From NCBI RefSeq assembly GCF_902859915.1, contig NZ_CADIKK010000026.1:50640-114639 (forward strand): a stretch of DNA of 64,000 bases, written 5' to 3'. Position numbers and translations under genes: made by a program. This document shows positions 54,163 to 63,801 of the stretch, one piece after another. Within the stretch, counting starts at the first letter, position 1. Each line of letters opens with the position of its first letter. Source of the stretch: Paraburkholderia ultramafica. Lineage in GTDB: Bacteria; Pseudomonadota; Gammaproteobacteria; Burkholderiales; Burkholderiaceae. Under the pieces are notes generated by a model that was not told the origin of the DNA, did not search any database, and was given only the letters and a program-made list of their open reading frames with translations.

Positions 54163-54962
54163 TTTAGTTATTCTAGATAAATAGAAAGAGAGATCCGCTA
54201 CCGGATATCACGCACAACCTGTTTCCCGTAGACATAAGAGCACAATCTGAATGGCGAATCACACCCCGCGAATTTCGCCTCAAAAATTGAAATGCAATTT
54301 AACGATTTTTCGCCTGGAATACTTCCTGGCATCGGCTTTGTGGCATAGGGCTCGCTGCCGCTATCCCTGAATGCAGGGATTCTTGAACACTTGGCAGGGC
54401 GTGAATTACCCTCGAATATTCTGCGCGGCTTTAAAACCTCACGTGCATTTTCGTGACAACCGATACCCCATGCGCCACAAGGATATTTTCTGGTTTTAGT
54501 TCTCGAACGCAATGCGTTCCGCCTTCATTACCTGCCATTCCCCGAGCCTGTCAGTTCAAATTTTTTTGAATAATACGGCCTGACCTGGGCAATAAACATC
54601 AGAAAAATCATAAAGACTGTGTGGAATTGGAGAATGTACGCATGACGCTCTGACGGTCACCACTCGTCGATTTCAGATGAAGCATGACATTCGCGTGAAT
54701 TGCAGAATCCGTACGCGGGTAGTCGTCAAGTGCCGCGCACGCCGGGACGTGCCATGCTCGGTTCCGGCCCGCTGATCCTGAGCGCGACCAGATGGCTGCG
54801 CAGCAGCCGGGGTGGACTGAAACCGACTTGACCGTTAGTTGCGTTATAGTCGCTGTGCGGCAAGCAGTGCCTGCTTCGATGCCGCGTCCAACTCACGCCA
54901 CGCCACTCCCCAAACGCGGCACTGCCCCTGCGAATACAAGTCCAGGAGTGTATTCTCCATTA

Positions 54963-55032
54963 ACAGGCTTTAGATTGTATTTGCAAAATACAGGGTATAG
55001 ACTGTATAAAGAATTTACAGGCTTTAACCTGT
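54963..55032. promoter_or_regulatory. hipBA operator array
   Basis: Three elements stand in front of hipB. TGTATTT-GCA-AAATACA is a perfect inverted repeat at 54976-54992. ACAGG-N6-CCTGT lies at 55017-55032. The 10-mer ACAGGCTTTA occurs at both 54963 and 55017. The array flanks and overlaps the promoter, as expected for HipB autorepression. Confidence 0.65.
54981..55010 (+). promoter_or_regulatory. Promoter of hipBA
   Basis: TTGCAA (54981-54986) and TATAAA (55005-55010) are 18 bp apart, 56 bp before the GTG start of hipB. The -35 lies inside the 54976-54992 inverted repeat. Confidence 0.55.
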
Positions 55033-55065
55033 CATGGTGCCGAAGCACAAGCCGGAGATATTGCC

Positions 55066-55593
55066 GTGGACTACCCGATCAAGACGCTGAGCCAGTTGAG
55101 GCCGATTCTGCAGGGCTTCAGGAAGACCGCCCGTCTCACCCAGGCCGCGATGGCCAGTCATCTCGGCGTCACCCAGCAGAGTTACGCGCAACTCGAGGCC
55201 AATCCGGCCGCCGTCAGCGTGGAGCGGCTCTTCAAGGTCTTGCGGGTGCTCCAGGTCGATCTGAAGCTAACCCAAACCGCGGGGGGGGCATCGGCAAGCA
55301 GCGTCGCCGGGGAAAATGCAGCGTCCTCCTCTGGCGTCACGCCAACAGCGGACCGAACCCCGGCTGCCCGCTCCGCAAAAAAGGCATCGGCCATAACAAC
55401 GGGCAACGTAAAGCGCAAAACCTCATCGTCGCGCAAGCAGGAGACTCCCCCTGAAACGCACGCGCGCACCAGGGGCCCCGCGAAGCAAACCGCCAGAACG
55501 ACTACGCGGGAAGTCCGCGGCAATACCGCGTCCGAAACCCCACGCACCGTCGCCAAACCCAGGAGCGCAACCAGGAAACGGGAGAACTGGTAA
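55066..55593 (+). CDS. hipB: HipB-like antitoxin with long basic tail
   Basis: This 175-residue protein has a Cro/C1-type helix-turn-helix at residues 8-68 (LTQAAMASHLGVTQQSYAQL), which is the whole of a usual HipB. About 100 residues of Ala/Thr/Ser/Lys/Arg-rich low-complexity sequence follow (KRKTSSSRKQ, TARTTTREVR), like histone H1 tails. A run of eight G (55281-55288) marks the border between the two parts. GTG start with CCGGAG upstream. It is followed two bases later by hipA; HipB neutralises HipA and represses the operon. Confidence 0.8.
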   Translation: MDYPIKTLSQLRPILQGFRKTARLTQAAMASHLGVTQQSYAQLEANPAAVSVERLFKVLRVLQVDLKLTQTAGGASASSVAGENAASSSGVTPTADRTPAARSAKKASAITTGNVKRKTSSSRKQETPPETHARTRGPAKQTARTTTREVRGNTASETPRTVAKPRSATRKRENW

Positions 55594-55595
55594 GC

Positions 55596-56930
55596 ATGGT
55601 GCGAAGCCCACAACCCAACCGCCTGAACCTGTGGATGAACGGCTTGCAGGTCGGCTATTGGGAAACGACCCGCAACGGCGAGCGTCTGGTGTATCGGGAC
55701 GACTGGATCGACGATCCGCAGGGGCGTCCGCTGTCGTTGTCGCTTCCTTTTACGCCAGGCAACCAGCCGTACCGTGGCGAGGTCGTCGCGGACTATTTCG
55801 ACAACCTGCTTCCTGACAGCGAACCGATCCGCCGCCGGATCGCCACGCGCTACCGGACCGGCAGCACCGCGCCATTCGCGCTGCTCGCCGCGCTCGGCCG
55901 CGACTGCGTCGGCGCGCTGCAAATGCTGCCGCCGGATGAGGCGCCCACCGACCTCGCGAGCATCAGCGGTCGCGAACTCAGCGACAGCGAGATTGCGCGC
56001 CTGTTGCGCGGCACGACATCGGCGTCACCGCTCGGACAGCACGATCCACTGGAAGATCTGCGCCTGTCGATCGCGGGCGCGCAGGAAAAGACCGCCCTGC
56101 TCCGGCATCACGACCGCTGGCTGCTGCCCGAAGGCAGCACGCCGACCACGCATATCTTCAAGTTGCCGCTGGGGTTGGTCGGCAACATGCGTGCGGACAT
56201 GCGCACCTCCGTCGAAAACGAGTGGCTCTGCTCGCAAATCGTCGCGGCCTATGGACTACCCGTCGCCCGTTGCGAGATCGGCGGATTCGAAGAGCAGAAG
56301 GTGTTGATCGTCGAGCGATTCGACCGCCGTCCATCCAGCGACGCAACCTGGATCGTGCGCCTGCCCCAGGAAGACATGTGCCAGGCGACAGCCACGTCGG
56401 CGCTCCACAAGTACGAAGCCGATGGCGGGCCAGGGATCGAAGCGATCATGGAGGTGCTCTCCGGCTCCGCACGCGCGGCGATCGACCGGCGCAACTTCTT
56501 CACGACGCAGATGATCTTCTGGCTGCTCGCCGCAACCGACGGCCATGCAAAGAACTTCAGCATCGCGCACTTGCCGGGCAACCGTTACGAATCCACGCCG
56601 CTCTACGATGTGCTTTCCGCTCACCCGATCATCGGTGCCGGCGCCGGTCGTTTGCCGGCGCAAAAGGTCAAGCTGGCGATGGCCCTGCATGGCAAGAACG
56701 TCCACTATCTGCTCAATCAGATCCAGCGTCGGCACTGGATTGCCGAAGGACAACGCGTCGGGTTTTCCGCGGCGAGCGTAGAGGCAATGATCGGCGAGCT
56801 GACCGCACGAACCGACGCGGTGATCGACGAAGTGTCGTCGCAGCTGCCCGCGGATTTTCCGATGGACGTGGCCGAAGCGGTCTTCGACGGTATGCGTGGG
56901 CTGAACAGGAAGCTGGCGCGGTCGATGTGA
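55596..56930 (+). CDS. hipA: HipA-family serine/threonine kinase toxin
   Basis: This 444-residue toxin has the HipA N-domain (LNLWMNGLQVGYWE, PYRGEVVADYFDNLLPDSEP), the phosphorylation/P-loop motif SIAGAQEKTALL, VERFDR, and the catalytic segment ATDGHAKNFSI with the DGHxKN Asp and Asn; PLYDVLS follows. Length and motifs indicate a complete protein. HipA kinases inactivate glutamyl-tRNA synthetase or related targets, causing growth arrest. Confidence 0.92.
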   Translation: MVRSPQPNRLNLWMNGLQVGYWETTRNGERLVYRDDWIDDPQGRPLSLSLPFTPGNQPYRGEVVADYFDNLLPDSEPIRRRIATRYRTGSTAPFALLAALGRDCVGALQMLPPDEAPTDLASISGRELSDSEIARLLRGTTSASPLGQHDPLEDLRLSIAGAQEKTALLRHHDRWLLPEGSTPTTHIFKLPLGLVGNMRADMRTSVENEWLCSQIVAAYGLPVARCEIGGFEEQKVLIVERFDRRPSSDATWIVRLPQEDMCQATATSALHKYEADGGPGIEAIMEVLSGSARAAIDRRNFFTTQMIFWLLAATDGHAKNFSIAHLPGNRYESTPLYDVLSAHPIIGAGAGRLPAQKVKLAMALHGKNVHYLLNQIQRRHWIAEGQRVGFSAASVEAMIGELTARTDAVIDEVSSQLPADFPMDVAEAVFDGMRGLNRKLARSM

Positions 56931-57076
56931 GCGTGAAACGACGCGCCGCCTCTGCACTCTGAAATGCCGACAACCCCGCCGTAGCCACATCGACGAATCG
57001 CCTCATCTCCGGATCCGGCGCATGGACCAGCGCCACGTTGTTCGCATGCTCCGCTCGAGCGTGTACTGCGTCAATG

Positions 57077-57560
57077 CTAGCGACGCAGTTCGCCTGGCCC
57101 CTTCGCGGTCCAGCGTTTTAACGCCCGCCGAAAGTTCGCCGGGTCGCTGAATCCCAGCAGCATCGCAATGTCTTTGGTGCTCATCCTGGTGGTCTTCAGG
57201 TATTCGGTCGCGAGCGAACAGCGTACATCATCGACAATCGCCACGAACGAAGTGCCTTCGCTTTCCAACCGTCGCCGCAGCGCTCGGCTCCTCATCGACA
57301 ACGCGTCCGCGACTACTTCCATATCCGGAAACTCGCCGGGTTTGCGCAGCAGCACCTGATACACCTCGCCGGAAACGCCGACGGAAGTCTTCGCCTGGCC
57401 GATGAGCCTGTCGCACGTTTCCTGCAATAGCGTGGCCGTCAACCGGTGCGCGAGTTGACGCTTCTGCTCGAGGATGCCGCTGTCGTAGTGAAGCTCGCAT
57501 TGCGGCTGATCGAAGTAACACGGACACCCAGATACTCGGGATAAATATCGGCGTGCGCGG
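57077..57560 (-). pseudogene. AraC-family regulator, truncated and frameshifted
   Basis: The C-terminal 121 codons encode an AraC-type helix-turn-helix (LSMRSRALRRRLESEGTSFV, IAMLLGFSDPANFRRALKRW) of the arabinose-binding-like group. The frame stays open upstream through FDQPQCELHYDSGILEQKRQ without a start codon, and the preceding piece of the same protein (YPEYLGVRV) lies in another frame, placing a frameshift near 57518. The first 150 or so residues are missing. Confidence 0.65.
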
Positions 57561-57690
57561 GTGCCGTCTGTTCGGCCGCGAGAATTATCACTTTTCGATT
57601 CCCGGTGCGGGATGCCGGCGTTTGTCGTTCGCGACGATGGGCGCGATCACGGGTAGCAACGTTCGGGTCGGCCTGGAAGACAGCGTCTTT
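57559..57690 (+). pseudogene. BKACE-family (beta-keto acid cleavage enzyme) fragment
   Basis: The plus strand encodes GRENYHFSIPGAG and MGAITGSNVRVGLEDSVFL. The second element is the conserved GGxVRVGLEDxxYL region near the C-terminus of beta-keto acid cleavage enzymes. Frames on both sides are lost, so only about 40 residues survive. It abuts the AraC remnant; nothing recognisable follows up to 57960. Confidence 0.5.
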
Positions 57691-57966
57691 TTGAATCGTG
57701 TGATCTCCGCTCGCGCAGATGCCTTGTTGGATTGGCAAATCTCAGGCACGTATTCGCCAAGGCTGAAAATCCAGCGAACGATCGGGCCGGGAATAGCCAT
57801 CAACCTGCGCGTGGCTATGAGCGGCGAATACGGGGATTTCGCAACAGCAAGCGCACGCTGGCTTTTCTCTCGTGCTTCGGCCCGATCCGGCAGCATTCGT
57901 GCACAAGCTGCACGTGCGGCACGACTCCCTTTACGGCACAGCATCGACACGCTCGCTCACGCCGCG

Positions 57967-58308
57967 TCAGGGTGTTCCGGCGACGATGTTAGCGATGGTC
58001 CAGTTGCTGGTCGACACCAGCACGTAGTCTCCGTTGACCCCTAACCATTTTTGTCCCCGCGGCGGCGCCTTGAGTCCATGACCCTGCCAGTCATTCATTA
58101 TGAAGTTGTAGTTACGGTACTCGGCGGGAACGCGTTGCCCCTTGTGCCAGTCCCGATGTGGAATCGACGGCATGACCTGCTGGCGGCCCGTTCCCGGGTT
58201 GGCCATCTGCGCCCCGCCTTCATCCGGTGGCGGCCCTGCCGCGATGGTGACGAGGGAAACGCCGGAAAACGAAAGGGCGACGAGCTGCACGATAATCCGC
58301 TTGTTCAT
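57967..58308 (-). CDS. RcnB-family periplasmic protein
   Basis: This 113-residue protein has a signal peptide (MNKRIIVQLVALSFSGVSLV, cleavage near TIAAG) and an RcnB-like core, DWHKGQRVPAEYRNYNF, LKAPPRGQKWLGVNGDYVLV, ending ANIVAG. RcnB modulates nickel/cobalt efflux in E. coli; homologues elsewhere are uncharacterised. GGAGG seven bases upstream fixes the ATG at 58308. Confidence 0.8.
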   Translation of the reverse strand: MNKRIIVQLVALSFSGVSLVTIAAGPPPDEGGAQMANPGTGRQQVMPSIPHRDWHKGQRVPAEYRNYNFIMNDWQGHGLKAPPRGQKWLGVNGDYVLVSTSNWTIANIVAGTP

Positions 58309-58807
58309 GATCAAACCTCCCTGCTGTGAAAGAAAGGTTAGGGCGTCGCAACGTTCAATGCCTTTTCGACGTCACAATGTCAGCTCATCTTCACGAACTG
58401 CCTGACTCGTGTGAAGTTAACCGCACATCGTTACGACACCCACATTCATGCCATGGATCTGCTGCATGGTTATGCAATGCCAAGGTTCGAAGACTTCCCG
58501 TTTCCGGCAACGACGCCGTTGGCAAATTGATTGACTCGAAGTTCATTGCACTCGACGGCAGATATACCGAATGCAATTTCCTGAAACCATCTAGCAAGCA
58601 ATGATATTTCAGGTTTTACTCGTAGTCGTTCAGAGTATAGTAAAAGGCTGTTCGACTTCAAGCCGGGCTGCGCGACCGCAGCATATTCGCCGCAAGATCA
58701 GGAATTCCCCGCTGCACCTGTTTGCCGAAACTGATTCAAATGAAAAATCGCTAACGCCAACCGGGCTACATAGCGATCGGACGCAGAACCTCCGCTGGCA
58801 CCAGCAC
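58309..58807. other. 499-bp low-GC gap
   Basis: No ORF of protein character is visible. The sequence from about 58360 to 58740 is lower in GC than its surroundings. It replaces the DNA where the 3' half of nhaC should lie, so it probably contains a deletion junction. Confidence 0.45.
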
Positions 58808-59641
58808 TCAGTCGTCCCGCTGTGGTGGGGCCCCGAGAAAGATCGCCGTGAACGGTGGCATTTTGAAGATCGCCAGCACGATGACGAGGAGGAGCGGCAG
58901 AAACAGCCAGAGCGAAATGTGGAACGCGCCCCGCATCGCGGCGATCTCGGCGCTGGCATCGAAATCGCCGGGCCGGCCAAGGATGTAAAACAACGCGAGC
59001 GTGACCGCCATCGACACAACCGACGTCAGGAACGTTTCACGCAGGTGCCGATACAACTCGGCGCCGGACGCCGCAGCGGCAAGATTGGCGGAGTCGGAAA
59101 GCGGCGAAGACTTGTCGCCGAAATATGCGCCAGAGATGATTGCGCCGGCCGCGATTGCGGGGCTCAGCCCCATGCCTTGCGCAATGCCTTGCGCAATGCC
59201 TATCAGGCCGATGCCGATCGTGCCGGCCACCGTCCACGAGCTGCCGATACTGACCGAAACGAACGCGCAAATAGCGGCCGCGGTCAGGTAGAAGTAGTTG
59301 GGACTGAGAAGCTTGAGGCCGTAATAGACCATCGCCACGAGCGTGCCGCTGAGCGCCCAGGTGCCGATGAGCGCGCCGACGGCAAGCAGAATGAAGATCG
59401 CGCCGATCCCCGTACCGACACTCGCGACCGCGGCTTCGCGCAGAGACGTCAGCGAGTGCCCGCGACGCCAGCCGATAAACACCGCGATCATGGTCGCGAC
59501 GACCAGGCCCACCTGGTTCGGGCCGCCTGCACCGGCGTCGCCAAACAGAAAATACGACAGGCCCACCAGCACGATCAGGCTGGCAACAGGGATGATCGCC
59601 TCGGTCAGCGTGACCGGTTGAGGTGATTCGGGCCTGGTCAT
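58808..59641 (-). pseudogene. nhaC: NhaC-type Na+/H+ antiporter, C-terminally truncated
   Basis: The 277-codon frame encodes the first half of an NhaC-family antiporter: seven or more hydrophobic helices, the motifs SIGSSWTVAGTIGIGLIGIA and SGAYFGDKSSPLSDSANLAA. It then ends abruptly after FKMPPFTAIFLGA with APPQRDD. NhaC proteins have about 450-490 residues, so the second half is missing and activity is unlikely. It lies downstream of arcA on the same strand. Confidence 0.75.
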
Positions 59642-59776
59642 TTGAGCTTGTCACCGTATCCGCACCAACTGTAATCAACCCGCTACCGTTTCAGTGAAGT
59701 CCGGTTCTGTCGCGAGCGCGTCGCCGCTCGCCGCAACCTTGGCGAGCAGGCAACGCTGCGCCGGTCATTCGCTGGA

Positions 59777-61036
59777 TTAGTAGTCCACCGGATCGCGCAC
59801 GACCGGACAGGTCATGCAATGGCCACCGCCACGCCCACGGCCGAGTTCCGCGCCGACGATCGTCACCACCTCGATGCCCTGCTTGCGCAGCAGGGTGTTC
59901 GTGTAGGTGTTGCGGTCGTATGCATAGACCACCCCCGGCGCCGCACACACCAGGTTCGCGCCGCTATCCCACTGCGTGCGCTCGCGCTGATAATCGCTGC
60001 CGCCCGCTTCCACCACACGCAGCTTCTTGAGCCCCAGCGCTTCGGCCACCACGTCGACAAACGGCTTGTCCTCCCGGTGCAGTTCCACACCGCTCGGGTG
60101 GCTGCTCGGCCGGTACGAGAAGGTGCGCGTCTTGTTCATGAAGTCGGGCGCAAGCAGTACGCAGTCGCGGTCGGCGAAAGTGAACACCGTGTCGAGGTGC
60201 ATCGCCGCGCGAATCTTCGGCATGGCCGCCACAATCACCCGCTCGGCCGCGCCCTTCTTGAACAGCGTCGCCGCCAACTGGCTGATCGCCTGGCGTGAGG
60301 TCCGCTCGCTCATGCCGATGAGCACAACTCCTTTGCCGATCGGCATCACGTCGCCGCCTTCGAGCGTCGCCAAGCCGTGATCCTCGGTCGGATCGCCCCA
60401 CCACACGTTGACCTTGCCCGCGAAGTCCGGGTGAAACTTGTAGATCGCCGTCGTCAGAATCGTCTCCTCATGGCGCGCCGGCCAGTACAGCGGGTTCAGC
60501 GTCACTCCGCCGTAGATCCAGCAGGTCGTGTCGCGCGTGTATAGCGTGTTCGGCAGCGGCGGCAGCAGGTACTCGGTGGTCCCTGCTGCTTCGCGCGCGA
60601 TCTCCAGCGCCTTGCCGCCATGCGACTCCGGGAAATCGTGGGTCGACAGCCCGCCGATCAGCGTTTCGGCCAGCTTACGATTTTCCAGCCCCTCCAGAAA
60701 GCTCCTCAGTTCATCGATAAAACCCAGCCCGACCTGATTTGGAACCACCTGATTATCGAGGATCCATTTCTTGCCTTCGGGCACCGCCACGGTTTCCGCC
60801 AGCAGGTTGTGCATTTCCAGCACCTCGACGCCGCGGTCGCGCATCTTGGTGACGAAGTCGAAGTGGTCGCGCTTGGCGTTCTCGACCCATAGAACGTCGT
60901 CGAACAGCAGTTCATCGCAATTGCTCGGGGTCAGCCGCGTATGTGCCACTCCGGGCGCGCACACCATCACCTTGCGCAGTTGCCCGACTTCGGAATAGAC
61001 ACCAAACTCTTCCGCTTTCGCATCTGTACTCGCCAT
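59777..61036 (-). CDS. arcA: Arginine deiminase
   Basis: This 419-residue amidinotransferase-fold enzyme has GVYSEVGQLRKVMVCAPG at the N-terminus, FGDP-equivalent WWGDPTEDHGLATLEGGDVM, HLDTVFTF with catalytic His and the terminal GRGGGHCMTCPV carrying the nucleophilic Cys. It converts arginine to citrulline and ammonia. AGGAG precedes the ATG. arcD lies 50 bp upstream in the same direction; arcB and arcC are not in the window. Confidence 0.95.
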   Translation of the reverse strand: MASTDAKAEEFGVYSEVGQLRKVMVCAPGVAHTRLTPSNCDELLFDDVLWVENAKRDHFDFVTKMRDRGVEVLEMHNLLAETVAVPEGKKWILDNQVVPNQVGLGFIDELRSFLEGLENRKLAETLIGGLSTHDFPESHGGKALEIAREAAGTTEYLLPPLPNTLYTRDTTCWIYGGVTLNPLYWPARHEETILTTAIYKFHPDFAGKVNVWWGDPTEDHGLATLEGGDVMPIGKGVVLIGMSERTSRQAISQLAATLFKKGAAERVIVAAMPKIRAAMHLDTVFTFADRDCVLLAPDFMNKTRTFSYRPSSHPSGVELHREDKPFVDVVAEALGLKKLRVVEAGGSDYQRERTQWDSGANLVCAAPGVVYAYDRNTYTNTLLRKQGIEVVTIVGAELGRGRGGGHCMTCPVVRDPVDY

Positions 61037-61086
61037 GATGATCTCCTGAATGCCGGCATTGACCGGCTGTGTTCAACCTGGTGTCA

Positions 61087-62508
61087 TTAGAGCGTGATCA
61101 TTCCTGTCGCGAGGGCATAGATGCCGATGACCGCGCCGATGACGGCAACGATGAAGATGACCCAGTCCGGGGTAATGAAGACCGTCTTGCCCTGCTCACG
61201 CCGGGCCCAGATGTAGAGCGCCGTTCCAGGCGCATACAGCACGGCGGAAAGCAGGATGAATTTCAGACCGCCCGCAAAGATCATGAAGATCGTGTAGATC
61301 CCGGCGATGCTGGCGATGATCAGATCCCGAGTGCGTTCCTCAGGGCGCAGCTCATAGGTCTCACCACGTCTGGAAACCATGAAACCGTAAGCTGCCACGA
61401 ACAGGTACGGAATCAACGACATGGCGCTGGTGAGATTGAGCATCAGCGCGAACGCGTCCCGCGAAAAATAAGTGCTGATAACCAGCAGCTGCACGATGAC
61501 GTTGGTCAGCCACAATGCGTTGGCGGGTACCTTGTTGGCGTTTTCCTTCGCGAACACCGTCGGCATGTCTTTAGTATTCGCCGCAGCAAACAGCACTTCA
61601 GCACAGATCAGCGACCAGGCCAGATAGGCGCCGAGCACGGAAACGATCAGACCCAGGCTCACGAAAATCGCGCCCCAGTGTCCGACCACCGCCTCGAGCA
61701 CGGCCGCCATCGAAGGCTGGCGCATGCCCGCGATGTCCGCGCGCTGCAGCACCGCGTAAGGGAGCATCGTCACGAGCACCATCAGCGCGGTCACGCCGAT
61801 GAAGCCCAGGATCGTGGCGCGGCCGACGTCGGCACGCTCCTTCGCATAACGCGAATACACGCTCGCCCCCTCGATCCCGATGAACACGAACACCGTGACC
61901 AGCATGGTCGCGCGCACCTGCTCGAAGATATTACCCGTCAGGTCTCCGCCGTAGAGGTTCGCGCGGAACAGGTTCATCCTGAATGCAAAGATCAGGATCA
62001 CGATGAACACCAGGATCGGCACAATCTTGGCCACCGTGACGACGCTGTTGATAAACGCCGCCTGCTGCACGCCCTTCAGGATCATGAAGTGGAATAACCA
62101 TATCCCGATCGAAGCGACGACGATTGCCACGACCGTGTTACCGTCGCCAAAAACAGGGAAGAAGGCACCGAGCGTCGACTTGATCAGCACCCAGTAGGAA
62201 ACGTTGCCGATGCAGCTACCAATCCAGTAGCCGAAGGCGGAGAGGAAACCGGGGTAGTCGCCGAAGCCCGCCCTCGCGTAGGCAAACACACCGGCGTCCA
62301 TTTCGGGCTTTCGCTCGGCGAGAGACTGGAACACCCGCGCCAGCATGTACATCCCGGTGCCGGCAATCAGCCACGCAATGACGGCGCCCAGCGGCCCGGT
62401 GGCATTTGCGAAAGTTCGAGGTAAGGAGAAAATCCCCGCTCCGACCATCCCGCCCACCACCATCGCGGTGAGCTGCATCTTTGACATTTTTTGTGCTGTG
62501 GACGCCAT
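61087..62508 (-). CDS. arcD: Arginine/ornithine antiporter (APC family)
   Basis: This 473-residue transporter has about twelve to thirteen hydrophobic helices and the basic-amino-acid antiporter signature MVVGGMVGAGIFSLPRTFAN at the N-terminus, plus GIEGASVYSRYAKERADVG in the middle. It exchanges external arginine for internal ornithine in the arginine deiminase pathway. The start at 62508 (MASTAQKM) is preferred; the longer frame adds a non-hydrophobic 22-residue leader. It is the first gene of the unit with arcA. Confidence 0.9.
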   Translation of the reverse strand: MASTAQKMSKMQLTAMVVGGMVGAGIFSLPRTFANATGPLGAVIAWLIAGTGMYMLARVFQSLAERKPEMDAGVFAYARAGFGDYPGFLSAFGYWIGSCIGNVSYWVLIKSTLGAFFPVFGDGNTVVAIVVASIGIWLFHFMILKGVQQAAFINSVVTVAKIVPILVFIVILIFAFRMNLFRANLYGGDLTGNIFEQVRATMLVTVFVFIGIEGASVYSRYAKERADVGRATILGFIGVTALMVLVTMLPYAVLQRADIAGMRQPSMAAVLEAVVGHWGAIFVSLGLIVSVLGAYLAWSLICAEVLFAAANTKDMPTVFAKENANKVPANALWLTNVIVQLLVISTYFSRDAFALMLNLTSAMSLIPYLFVAAYGFMVSRRGETYELRPEERTRDLIIASIAGIYTIFMIFAGGLKFILLSAVLYAPGTALYIWARREQGKTVFITPDWVIFIVAVIGAVIGIYALATGMITL

Positions 62509-63801
62509 TCGGATTCCTTTAATTACCGTTTTAACCAGGGTTGTAATTAGATCCGAACGTAACGTGTCTTTCACAGCTCATCGTGACCGGCCTGGCCGTA
62601 CTACTCTGCAACCGCCACCTCAAAAAGAATGGTACGTCCGCAGGCTTTTGTCAAATGATCGGCAACTAATAAAACGGCCACCGCGCGCGACATGCCATTA
62701 CCGGTATCTACCCTGCATCGGCAAACGCATGACAACAACGTTACGCTAACGCATGGCTAGCGTGCCTTTGTTAGTTCGGCAAAGCAAACTAAGCCAATTG
62801 TTAGCTGGGCCAATTTGTTCGCTGCGGAGAATCGGAAGAGCTTGCTGGAGAATCGATAATTCGACCTCTTCAGTTCGGCCTTTGACAATCGATATGAGGT
62901 ATCGATAGTGACGAGTGCGTCGCGCCGCCCGGTCAAACGCCGGCTGAAAAGAGCCAAGGCACCCGATGCGGATTTAAGAGATGCACGTGTGGCATGGCGC
63001 GCAACTGGAATTGTTAAATCAAAGTGGGTGATTCAGATCGGCCGCGATTTGTGAAGCAATGCTATTTGCCCTTCGGTGAGGTCATGGGGCTTCTTTCTGA
63101 ACTGTAACAACCCGGCGGATCTCGGATACGTAACCGCATTGGTGGCGAGATAGAGATTTCCCGATTGCAACTGATAGCGAACATCGACAAAGAGGACCGC
63201 ACTCGCCGAAGCTTTGTCATAGAGGATTCGCTTCCTTGTACTTGAATTGACTGTATTCAAGTGCATCGAGCATGACGTAGAGAACCTACGCAGTCTCCTA
63301 TACTGCGCTCAATTGGCGCAGTTCGCCAATGCGAAGATCGTCGAGTTCTGCAAATGCGGTTGCAACAGCTGCTCTATCAATGGCCGCGCCCGAGTGCGTA
63401 CCAGGAATATCGACGAAGGGGCTCGGTAGTGGTCTGGTGTTCGAAGCAGCCTTTTGCGATCTGAGCGAGTCTGATAAATACCGGTCACTTGAAGTACCGT
63501 TGTTCTCCAACGATTCGGGGCACTTGAGCTCTGTCGAAAACGACTATTGTGAAAGCGGACTACTGATCCCCGAGCAAATGAATCTCGAATCGGCGCCCTA
63601 TCTCCTGCTTCTATGCGACTCGCTGATTCCCGCGTAGCATCGAAGGTGTGTGGTCAGATAGGGGCGTCTCATCTGGTGGCGGCTTCAATCGGCTGAATCC
63701 ACAAGCCAATGCTGACATTCAAATCGCTGCATTGGAATGCCCGCCGGCGTCTTTCGTCTTTCGAGTAGTCGCGCCCCAGCCACCGCGTTAGAGACCCACG
63801 T
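62509..63801. other. 1.3-kb stretch without a clear gene
   Basis: The segment is lower in GC and contains several short ORFs, none with a start, ribosome site and recognisable domain together. The arcD promoter must lie in its first 250 bp, but I found no TTGAT-N4-ATCAA (FNR/ANR) site. The sequence ATCGAT occurs three times between 62850 and 62910. The part 63247-63637 may be a decayed gene. Confidence 0.5.
63247..63637 (+). pseudogene. Possible frameshifted small protein gene
   Basis: Frame one (63247-63429) carries NAKIVEFCKCGCNSCSI, a Cys-rich element seen in some small uncharacterised proteins. The next frame (from about 63385) continues with plausible protein sequence (SLEVPLFSNDSGHLSSVEND, CESGLLIPEQMNLE). 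Joining the two by a +1 shift gives roughly 115 residues. No known family or function is claimed. Confidence 0.25.

Larger units (their letters stand above)
54163..55065. other. Divergent AT-rich region between the PKS operon and hipBA
   Basis: About 900 bp separates the two transcription units. The part from 54163 to 54620 is distinctly AT-rich compared with the genes and must contain the promoter of the 13-kb lipid operon. I could not assign it exactly. A minus-strand ORF at 54198-54512 has no protein-like features. The right end carries the hipBA promoter. Confidence 0.5.

Noticed and set aside
54198..54512. 104-codon minus-strand ORF upstream of the PKS
   Set aside because: AT-rich promoter region; translation has no protein-like pattern and no ribosome site.
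62509..62760. FNR/ANR box upstream of arcD
   Set aside because: Expected for an arginine deiminase operon, but I found no TTGAT-N4-ATCAA match near the start.
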